From positions 1 through 11,745 of the forward strand of contig VBEQ01000025.1 in NCBI GenBank assembly GCA_005881235.1: 11,745 bases of DNA, given 5' to 3'. Made by a program: the position numbers and the translations under genes. The DNA comes from Chloroflexota bacterium (GTDB lineage Bacteria > Chloroflexota > Dormibacteria > CF-121). This document shows positions 6,593-11,745 of the stretch, in pieces (the stretch's first letter is position 1; each line of letters begins with the position of its first letter). Under the pieces are notes generated by a model. The model saw only the letters and a program-made list of their open reading frames with translations. It ran no database searches and was not told where the DNA came from.

Positions 6593-7624
6593 GTGCTGCG
6601 CCTGCCACGACTCGACTACCTCCGTCCGCGATCCGTCGGGGAGGCGACCGAACTGGCGGCCAAGCACCCGGGCGCCATGTTCATCGCCGGTGGAACGGAC
6701 CTCGTGCCTAATCTGAAGCGTCGCCAGTTCAACGCGACGACGCTGATCAGCCTGAACGCACTGCCAGACGGCCGCTTGGTCGAGGGCGACATTCATCACG
6801 GTGTCACGATCGGCGCCAGGGTGACCCTTGATGAGCTCGCTCGTCACGAGATGTTGGGCAGCCCGTTTCGGGCGCTGGCACAGGCCTGCGGGTCGGTCTC
6901 GACGCCTCAGGTGCGCTACATGGGCACTCTGGGGGGCAACCTGCTGGTCGATCCTCGCTGCAACTACTACAACCAGACCTATTCCTGGCGAAAGGCCGTC
7001 GGCTTCTGTTTGAAGAAGGACGGCGATATTTGCCTGGTGGCACGCAGCTCGCCCCGCTGCTGGGCGGTGTCATCGTCGGACAGCGCGCCGGCGGCACTGG
7101 CCCTCAATGCCGAGGTCACGCTCCAGGGTGTGGAGGGTACGCGCCGCATGGCGGCGGCGGCGCTCTACCGAGATGACGGCATCGACTACACCAGCAAGCG
7201 GCCGGACGAGGTGATTACGACGATCCACCTCCCGGCCGTGGAGGGACGGATGACGAGCGCCTACTGGAAGCTCCGCCGCCGGCCGGCCTTTGACTTTCCC
7301 ATCCTCGGCGTGGCGGTCGCGATCACCTGGGACGGCGGCGCGGTGCGCGAGGCTCGTGCTGCGCTGGGCGCCGTCGCGTCGCACCCGGTCGATATCACCT
7401 CGTTCCTTGCGCCGCTTGAGGGCGCCCGCCCGACCGAGGACCTGATCGCGGAGGTCGCCGAGGCTGCTGACAAGCCCTCTCGACCGCTCGACAATACGGA
7501 CCTCAGCCATTACTGGCGGAAGAGGATGACGAAGGTCTACATCGAGCGGGCGCTGCGAGACGCTTGCGGACTCGAGCCGCTTGGTGGGAGATTGACCGCA
7601 CAGGTCCGCGCCGGCGCCGGGTAA
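6593..7624 (+). CDS. hcrB: 4-hydroxybenzoyl-CoA reductase-type medium subunit (FAD plus extra 4Fe-4S)
   Basis: The 343-residue flavoprotein subunit has the FAD-binding motif FIAGGTDLVPNLKR near residue 30 and TLGGNLLVDPR just before residue 123. Between these and the C-terminal domain lies a loop with C123, C139, C147 and C156, spaced C-x15-C-x7-C-x8-C. As I recall, this is exactly the spacing of the 4Fe-4S ligands in Thauera aromatica HcrB (C122, C138, C146, C155). The loop is absent from ordinary xanthine and CO dehydrogenase medium subunits, and it lets a low-potential donor such as ferredoxin feed electrons to FAD for reductive dehydroxylation. GTG 6593 directly follows the large-subunit TAG with no gap, and GGAAGGG lies 7 nt upstream as a ribosome site. 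It is slightly longer than HcrB. The structural inference is strong; the true substrate is not shown. Confidence 0.91.
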   Translation: MLRLPRLDYLRPRSVGEATELAAKHPGAMFIAGGTDLVPNLKRRQFNATTLISLNALPDGRLVEGDIHHGVTIGARVTLDELARHEMLGSPFRALAQACGSVSTPQVRYMGTLGGNLLVDPRCNYYNQTYSWRKAVGFCLKKDGDICLVARSSPRCWAVSSSDSAPAALALNAEVTLQGVEGTRRMAAAALYRDDGIDYTSKRPDEVITTIHLPAVEGRMTSAYWKLRRRPAFDFPILGVAVAITWDGGAVREARAALGAVASHPVDITSFLAPLEGARPTEDLIAEVAEAADKPSRPLDNTDLSHYWRKRMTKVYIERALRDACGLEPLGGRLTAQVRAGAG

Positions 7625-7663
7625 CCCTCCGTCCAGTCCGTCAGTGATGGGGGGTCTTTGCGT

Positions 7664-7669
7664 TATAGA
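7664..7669 (+). promoter_or_regulatory. Putative -10 element of lipoprotein gene
   Basis: TATAGA (7664-7669) ends 7 nt before ATG 7677. With no Shine-Dalgarno in the spacer, a leaderless transcript is suggested. No -35 is evident in the 52-bp gap after the hcrB-like gene, which otherwise holds nothing recognisable. Confidence 0.35.
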
Positions 7670-7676
7670 GAGTGCA

Positions 7677-8009
7677 ATGAAGAAGTTCATCATCCCGTTG
7701 GTCGCCGTGGCTTTTCTCACGGCGGCATGCGGAACGGCGTCCGGCTCAACCGGTTCGGCGGGCGCGAGCCAGGCCGCGATCGGTAGCGACCGAGTCCAGG
7801 TCAAAGCCGCCAATGCTGCCTCCAACGTGTCGGACGTCGCGAGCCGCCAGCAGGCTTCAGGCAATCGGGCCGCCACCGAGGCGGTCACGGCACCCGCGAT
7901 CGCGCAAACCGTCCCGCCAGCCGCAGTAGCCTTGCCGCCCGGCGGCCCGACGGGCTGTGGTTCGGATGCGGGGTTCGGCAAAGCGCGGCCGATGTGCCCG
8001 CCGGAGTAG
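7677..8009 (+). CDS. Small Ala/Ser-rich lipoprotein of unknown function
   Basis: A 110-residue protein. MKKFIIPLVAVAFLTAAC is a compact lipoprotein signal peptide: positive start, hydrophobic core, and a lipobox-like TAAC with the lipidated cysteine at C18. The mature part is low in complexity, rich in Ala, Ser, Gly, Thr and Gln. A Pro-rich stretch (VPPAAVALPPGGPTG) and two cysteines close to the C-terminus could form a disulfide. No domain is recognised. In-frame GTG 7644 and ATG 7647 would put charged and polar residues before the signal peptide, so ATG 7677 is preferred. It is probably anchored on the outer face of the cytoplasmic membrane. It is 52 bp after the molybdoenzyme operon but seems to have its own -10, and a hairpin terminator follows. 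Nothing ties it functionally to its neighbours. Confidence 0.7.
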   Translation: MKKFIIPLVAVAFLTAACGTASGSTGSAGASQAAIGSDRVQVKAANAASNVSDVASRQQASGNRAATEAVTAPAIAQTVPPAAVALPPGGPTGCGSDAGFGKARPMCPPE

Positions 8010-8028
8010 GCCAGCACAACCGTAGGTT

Positions 8029-8064
8029 AAAAAAGAGGGCGCCACTTCGGCGCCCTCTCTTTTT
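8029..8064. terminator. Bidirectional rho-independent terminator
   Basis: A perfect 10-bp stem, AGAGGGCGCC (8034-8043) with GGCGCCCTCT (8049-8058), encloses an ACTTC loop. It is preceded by six A (8029-8034) and followed by five T (8060-8064). Both strands therefore read stem then U-run, so it can end the + strand lipoprotein transcript and the - strand transcript of the gene ending at 8075. Confidence 0.92.
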
Positions 8065-8074
8065 GGCTTCGGCG

Positions 8075-10048
8075 TTACTTCGAAGGTACAGCGAGAGCGG
8101 CGGTATAGGCGTTTTGGTCGTTGAGCGTTGCGCCTGAGGTGTTCGTGCCACCGCAAACGGAGGGAGGCAAGGTGACGTTGCCGGCGCTGTCCGCGCAGGC
8201 GAACAGGTCGGGATCGCGGGTATCTGACCAGAATGGATAGGCGGTATCCACGGCCGTCAGGCCCGTGTAATCGCCCCAGAACGCGCTAAACCCGTTGCTC
8301 TCGGGGAACTGGGTTGGCACCGGCATCGATCCGCTGCTGGCGCGGCTCACACCGAAGCTGGTCCCATTCGCGTTGCCCGTTCCCGAAAGACTGAAGTCCG
8401 AGAACCCCGTCAGCTCGTCGGTGCCGTACTGCCGGTCGTAGTACGAGGTGGCCAACTTTCCGTTCTTCGTGAAGGCGATCCACTGCCACCACTGGTCGGT
8501 CGTTGCCTGACCGGCATCGGGGTTGACGCTGGTGAGCTCCCGCGGATCAGTTGTTGTCCCGGTAAAGCTCACGCCGCCGTCGTTGGAGACGCTGATCAGG
8601 ATGTCATTGTTGCAGGCTCCAACCGTCTTGACGCCGGTGTAGAGATCCTGGCCCGTGGTGGGGCTGGTGCCGGTCGGTGTGCAACCATTCGATTCCTTTG
8701 AATGTTGGTTGATGTAGGAACCGAAGGTGACGACGACCTGCATCGGGTTCGTCGGATTGACGGCGCCAGACCCGTAGTTGGTGGCCCGGAAGATGGAATT
8801 CGCCGTCGCATTCTTCTCCGGCACGCATGCGCGTCCGACGTCGTGCCCCTGTTGGTAGGTGGCGCAATCGGGCAGGTCGTAGTAGTCGCTCACCTTGACC
8901 AGGCTGGTGAAGGTCAGGCCACCGTCGAGCGACCGAGCCATGAGGATCTGGTTGCGATTATCGGGCCCGCTGACGGTCTCGGCGTTGTTGAAGTTGTTGA
9001 AGATCACGTAGAGCACGCCGTCGGATCCAACGAACGGCTGCGAGAACTGGTTCTCATTACAGCTCGGTGAAGTGCCGATCCCGTAGGTATTGGGGCAGAG
9101 CGGGCTGTTGATGCTGACCAGGTGCCGGGCGCTGAAGTGCTGCCCGTAGTCCGATGAGTAGGCCTCGTAGATGAAGGCCGTCCCGCTCGGGGCAAATTCG
9201 GTCCAGGTGACGTAGATGCGGTCTTGGAACGGGGTGCAGCTGGCTCCGGGCGTCGCGACCGAGGTCCCACTCGCGCAGGCGGTCGGGTTGTTGTCGATTC
9301 CCATGAACTGTTTGTCCTCGAGCGGGAGGAACGTTGTCTGGCGACCGGTTTGGAAGACCGGCCGGCCCGGGAAGTTGTAAGAGGCGCCGTTGTTCTGCGT
9401 CGACCGGAAGACGAAGAACCCGCTTGCCCGATCCGGATCACCCGCCGTGCCCGGGCCGCGCTTGAACAGCTGGCAGGACAGATACGCGTTGCCCTTGCTA
9501 TCCCAGCCGACGGACGTGTCACCGCCCGCCTGCCAGTACTCGCGTGGGAACGTGTTGCCTGTGCTGACTGGGTTGCGGGTGAAGTTGTTGGGCGTCGTGG
9601 CGTCGTTCCAGGTGCGACCCTTGTCGAGGCTGTAGGAAACGCCGCAGGTGCCGTCGCCGCGGCGATAGTCGTTGTAGCTGGCGATGATGTGATTGGGCTG
9701 GTTCGGGTCGGCGGCGATCGACTCTTCGTTCTGCGCCTGCCCTCGGCCCTGGAGGTCGGGATCGGTGAGGTTCAGGCAGTTCTGGTTGACCTTGATATTC
9801 GACGATTGATTGGTCGGACAGCTGTCACTGCCGCGCGTAAAGTAGCTGGTTGGCTTGGAGCCCTCTCCGTTGGATTTGGAGTCGAACTCCGTCGCAGCGA
9901 ATCCGGAGAGCAGCCGGCTCTGGATGTCGTTTAGCTCATCATCGATTCCGGGGACGGTCGCCTGGGCGGTATTGGTGATCGCCGGTTGAAAGAGCAAGAC
10001 ACTGGCAACACCGAGGGGCGCAAGCAAGCGGACTAATCGAAGCTTCAT
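8075..10048 (-). CDS. Secreted sialidase-like Asp-box (BNR) beta-propeller protein
   Basis: A 657-residue protein with a Sec signal peptide (MKLRLVRLLAPLG..., cleavage likely after AQA at 28-30), so it is exported. Asp-box motifs (S-x-D-x-G-x-x-W/F) occur at about residues 140-147 (SLDKGRTW), 298-305, 373-380 (SLDGGLTF) and 488-495 (SNDGGVSF), with a degenerate copy near 216. This indicates a six- or seven-bladed beta-propeller of the sialidase superfamily. WGDYTGLTAVDTAYPFWSDTRD near residue 591 is typical of these secreted proteins. The mature chain is rich in Asn, Thr, Ser and Gly. I cannot identify the arginine triad of true sialidases, so glycosidase activity is not claimed; a binding or structural role is possible. 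ATG 10048 is chosen because CCTCCT at 10054-10059 gives an AGGAGG ribosome site 5 nt upstream and the signal peptide starts there. The longer ATG 10126 start adds 26 implausible residues. Confidence 0.85.
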   Translation of the reverse strand: MKLRLVRLLAPLGVASVLLFQPAITNTAQATVPGIDDELNDIQSRLLSGFAATEFDSKSNGEGSKPTSYFTRGSDSCPTNQSSNIKVNQNCLNLTDPDLQGRGQAQNEESIAADPNQPNHIIASYNDYRRGDGTCGVSYSLDKGRTWNDATTPNNFTRNPVSTGNTFPREYWQAGGDTSVGWDSKGNAYLSCQLFKRGPGTAGDPDRASGFFVFRSTQNNGASYNFPGRPVFQTGRQTTFLPLEDKQFMGIDNNPTACASGTSVATPGASCTPFQDRIYVTWTEFAPSGTAFIYEAYSSDYGQHFSARHLVSINSPLCPNTYGIGTSPSCNENQFSQPFVGSDGVLYVIFNNFNNAETVSGPDNRNQILMARSLDGGLTFTSLVKVSDYYDLPDCATYQQGHDVGRACVPEKNATANSIFRATNYGSGAVNPTNPMQVVVTFGSYINQHSKESNGCTPTGTSPTTGQDLYTGVKTVGACNNDILISVSNDGGVSFTGTTTDPRELTSVNPDAGQATTDQWWQWIAFTKNGKLATSYYDRQYGTDELTGFSDFSLSGTGNANGTSFGVSRASSGSMPVPTQFPESNGFSAFWGDYTGLTAVDTAYPFWSDTRDPDLFACADSAGNVTLPPSVCGGTNTSGATLNDQNAYTAALAVPSK

Positions 10049-10171
10049 CCTTTCCTCCTGGTGAACATGGAGAAGACGACAGCATTGGACCGCCGTGCCG
10101 GGGCTTCTGGCTTGTTCCCTCCCCAAGGAAAGCTAACGCGTGGTTAAAGCCCTGTAAATCTGGACCGCTCC

Positions 10172-10201
10172 ATAGTGACCTTGCGATACAGGCGGTGTCA
10201 A
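10172..10201 (-). promoter_or_regulatory. Putative promoter of the sialidase-like gene
   Basis: On the minus strand TTGACA (10196-10201) is followed after 18 bp by CACTAT (10172-10177), which keeps the two most important -10 positions. The resulting 5' leader would be about 115-120 nt, in contrast to the short leaders on the plus strand. The remaining leader, roughly 10049-10170, shows only the AGGAGG site; I see no riboswitch fold by eye. Confidence 0.5.
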
Positions 10202-10235
10202 GGCCCCGTGGTTATCCCGTCTGGTGGGACTCACG

Positions 10236-10241
10236 TAAGCT
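10236..10241 (+). promoter_or_regulatory. Putative -10 element upstream of leader ORF and FAH gene
   Basis: TAAGCT (10236-10241) ends 7 nt before GTG 10249, the same geometry seen before other genes here. It would make a transcript that starts at or next to a ten-codon ORF rather than at the FAH gene itself. Confidence 0.3.
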
Positions 10242-10248
10242 GGGGGGC

Positions 10249-10281
10249 GTGGCGCTCGCCGACGGCGTGGGGGTGGGTTGA
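10249..10281 (+). CDS. Possible ten-codon leader peptide coupled to the FAH gene
   Basis: GTG 10249 opens a ten-codon frame (MALADGVGVG) whose TGA at 10279-10281 overlaps the TTG start of the FAH-family gene (10278-10280) as TTGA. A ribosome finishing this leader would be placed on the weak TTG start, which otherwise has only a GGGGGTGGG stretch as ribosome site. The peptide has no run of a single regulatory amino acid, so attenuation is not suggested. It could be chance in GC-rich sequence. Confidence 0.3.
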   Translation: MALADGVGVG

Positions 10282-11195
10282 GGCTCTGTACCTATTCGGT
10301 CGAGCCGGGTGCGCCACGGCTGGGGGCGGAGTGCGGCGAGGCGGTCCTCGACCTGGCCCGCTACTCGCACCTGCACGATGGCCTGCGGCTGCCGGCGGAC
10401 ATGCTCGGACTGATCGACGCCGGTCCCGACGCCTGGCGACACGCCACCCAACTCTGCGCTCGCTTTGCGGCCGAGCTGCCCACCCATGACCTGGCGCAGG
10501 ACGCCGAGGCGGGGCTGGCTTATCCCGCCGACCACGTGCAGCGCCATGCACCGATTGTCCGGCCGCGCAAGGACGTCATCGGTCTGGGCCAGAACTATTC
10601 CGCCCACGCCAAGGAGCTGAACAACCCGGTGCCGCCGGCGCCGATCTACTTCACCAAGCCGCCTACTGCCGTCATCGGTCCGGACGAGCCGATCCCCTAC
10701 CCGCAGGGGCTGACCAGGCGCTTCGACTGGGAGGTCGAGTTAGGGGTGATTATCGGGTTGGGCGGCCGGAACATCGAGCAGGCGCGCGCGCTCGACCATG
10801 TCTTTGGCTACACCGTCTTCAATGACGTGTCGGCGCGCGACCTCCAATTCCGTACCTCCCAGTGGTTCAAGGGGAAGAGCCTCGACGGGACCTGCCCGAT
10901 GGGCCCGGTGATCGTCACCGCGGACGAGATCGTCGACCCGCAGGCGCTCCGCCTGACGCTGACGGTCAACGGCACCCGCAAGCAGGACGGCCACACGCGC
11001 GACATGGTCTTCTCGGTCGCCCAGATCATCGCCGACCTCTCCGCGGGCATGACCCTGGAGGCGGGCGACGCGATCTCGACCGGCACTCCGGAAGGCGTCG
11101 GCGACGGCCGAACCCCGCCTGAGTACCTGAAGCCCGGCGACCTCGTCGAGGCTGAGGTGGAGCGGATCGGCGTGCTGAGGAACCCGGTGCGCTAG
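10278..11195 (+). CDS. Fumarylacetoacetate hydrolase (FAH) family protein
   Basis: A 305-residue enzyme of the FAH superfamily, whose members hydrolyse, decarboxylate or isomerise acylpyruvate-like compounds in catabolic pathways. The N-terminal domain (about residues 1-85) starts MRLCTYSVEPGAPRLGAE. The catalytic domain starts near IGLGQNYSAHAKE at about residue 96. The expected metal ligands are E152 and E154 (DWEVELGV) and D183 (FNDVSARD). Other family signatures are QWFKGKSLDGTCPMGP near residue 194 and GTPEGVG at 269-275. Sequence alone does not separate acylpyruvate hydrolase, 2-hydroxyhepta-2,4-diene-1,7-dioate isomerase or sugar-acid diketo hydrolases. TTG 10278 is the only nearby in-frame start giving the family N-terminus. 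The next ATG, near residue 42, would cut into the N-terminal domain. Its TAG stop overlaps the surE stop on the other strand. Confidence 0.92.
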   Translation: MRLCTYSVEPGAPRLGAECGEAVLDLARYSHLHDGLRLPADMLGLIDAGPDAWRHATQLCARFAAELPTHDLAQDAEAGLAYPADHVQRHAPIVRPRKDVIGLGQNYSAHAKELNNPVPPAPIYFTKPPTAVIGPDEPIPYPQGLTRRFDWEVELGVIIGLGGRNIEQARALDHVFGYTVFNDVSARDLQFRTSQWFKGKSLDGTCPMGPVIVTADEIVDPQALRLTLTVNGTRKQDGHTRDMVFSVAQIIADLSAGMTLEAGDAISTGTPEGVGDGRTPPEYLKPGDLVEAEVERIGVLRNPVR

Positions 11196-11745
11196 GGCTG
11201 AAGCTTCCAGTGCTCCAGCGTGTCGATCGCGGCGTAGGCGGTCAGGTCGTATTGCACCGGCGTGATCGACACGTACCCCTCGCTGACCATCTTCGTGTCG
11301 GCGTGCTCCTCCGGCTCCTGGATCTTGAAGGTCCCATCCAGCCAGTAGTAGGTCTGGTTGCGGGGGTCGGTGCGCTTTTCGAAACGCTCCTCGACGCGTG
11401 AGTCCCCCTGCCGTGTGATGGCGACGCCCTTGATCTTGTCTTCCGGAATGTTCGGCACGTTGACGTTCAACAGGGTCTTGTCAGGCAACCCTTTGGCGAT
11501 CACGGCGAGCGCCAGCTTGCGCGTGAACCGCGCCGCGTACGTGAAATCGGGGTGGGTGAAGGTGGCAAGCGACACCGCGATCGACGGGATCCCGAGGATG
11601 CGGGCCTCGGTCGCCGCGCTGACGGTGCCGGAATAAATGACGTTGGTGCCGGTATTCGAGCCCAGGTTGATGCCGGAGACGACCAGGTCGGGCGGGCGCG
11701 GCAGGATCGCCTTAACCGCGATCTTCACGCAGTCGGCCGGCATGC
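11192..11745 (-). CDS. surE: 5'/3'-nucleotidase SurE, 5' end outside window
   Basis: SurE is a metal-dependent nucleoside monophosphate phosphatase (5'/3'-nucleotidase), cytosolic and linked to stationary-phase survival in E. coli. The visible C-terminal 183 residues carry PADCVK, then VSGINLGSNTGTNVIYSGTVSAATEARILGIPSIAVSL, which includes the conserved Asn and Ser/Gly-rich active-site loops. The C-terminal VSITPVQYDLTAY is also typical. The ATG at 11743 aligns with the Thr of the conserved GTPADCV motif, so it is an internal Met. About 70 residues, including the N-terminal NDDG metal site, lie beyond the right edge. The TAG stop shares the palindrome CTAG (11192-11195) with the stop of the converging FAH-family gene. 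Confidence 0.95.
   Translation of the reverse strand, partial: MPADCVKIAVKAILPRPPDLVVSGINLGSNTGTNVIYSGTVSAATEARILGIPSIAVSLATFTHPDFTYAARFTRKLALAVIAKGLPDKTLLNVNVPNIPEDKIKGVAITRQGDSRVEERFEKRTDPRNQTYYWLDGTFKIQEPEEHADTKMVSEGYVSITPVQYDLTAYAAIDTLEHWKLQP

Noticed and set aside
4853..6847. Long minus-strand open frame (664 codons) opposite the molybdenum subunit
   Set aside because: It mirrors the codon structure of the plus-strand gene, is rich in Arg, His, Asp and Val, has no domain, and the plus-strand gene is certain.
7625..8030. Lipoprotein as a fourth subunit or maturation factor of the molybdoenzyme
   Set aside because: It has no resemblance to XdhC/CoxF-type maturation proteins, it is exported, and it appears to have its own -10 element.
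9224..9934. Plus-strand open frame of 236 codons inside the sialidase-like gene
   Set aside because: It is antisense to a gene with a signal peptide, ribosome site and Asp boxes. Its translation is Val/Ala/Arg-biased with no family match by eye.
10049..10126. Start at 10126 (minus) for the sialidase-like protein
   Set aside because: It places 26 polar residues before a complete signal peptide. ATG 10048 has an AGGAGG ribosome site 5 nt upstream.

Overview
This is a GC-rich (roughly two-thirds by eye), gene-dense bacterial window with many GTG starts. Several start codons lie only 6-8 nt after a TAnnnT-like hexamer, which suggests leaderless transcription. Together with Ku next to a LigD-type ligase, a molybdenum hydroxylase and a secreted Asp-box propeller, this fits a soil bacterium of a high-GC terrestrial lineage (Chloroflexota/Dormibacterota or actinobacterial-like). 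No marker here settles the phylum.

Layout. Bases 1-345 hold the 3' end of an unrecognised gene. Bases 416-3736 hold four closely spaced + strand genes: folE (GTP cyclohydrolase I), a DUF72/YecE protein, Ku, and a stand-alone LigD-type ATP-dependent DNA ligase domain. Bases 3757-7624 hold a three-gene operon for an enzyme of the 4-hydroxybenzoyl-CoA reductase branch of the xanthine oxidase family, in the order small (2 x 2Fe-2S), large (molybdopterin), medium (FAD plus an extra 4Fe-4S loop). Bases 7677-8009 encode a small Ala-rich lipoprotein. A hairpin at 8029-8064 can terminate transcription from both sides. On the minus strand, 8075-10048 encodes a secreted sialidase-like Asp-box protein with its own promoter. 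On the plus strand, 10278-11195 encodes a fumarylacetoacetate-hydrolase-family enzyme, apparently preceded by a ten-codon leader ORF. It converges on, and overlaps by 3 bp, a minus-strand surE that runs off the right edge.

How the genes may work together. Ku and the ligase-like protein look like a non-homologous end-joining pair. However, the ligase lacks the motif I lysine that forms the enzyme-AMP bond and also both motif V lysines, so it should not self-adenylate; this is the most striking observation in the window. The molybdoenzyme has the exact C-x15-C-x7-C-x8-C loop that I recall from Thauera HcrB, which implies electrons flow from a low-potential donor towards the substrate. The glutamate usually acting as base beside molybdenum is glutamine (Q716). 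The FAH-family enzyme could belong to aromatic or acylpyruvate catabolism, but it is not linked to the operon by transcription. No tRNA, rRNA, CRISPR array, insertion sequence or phage gene is visible.
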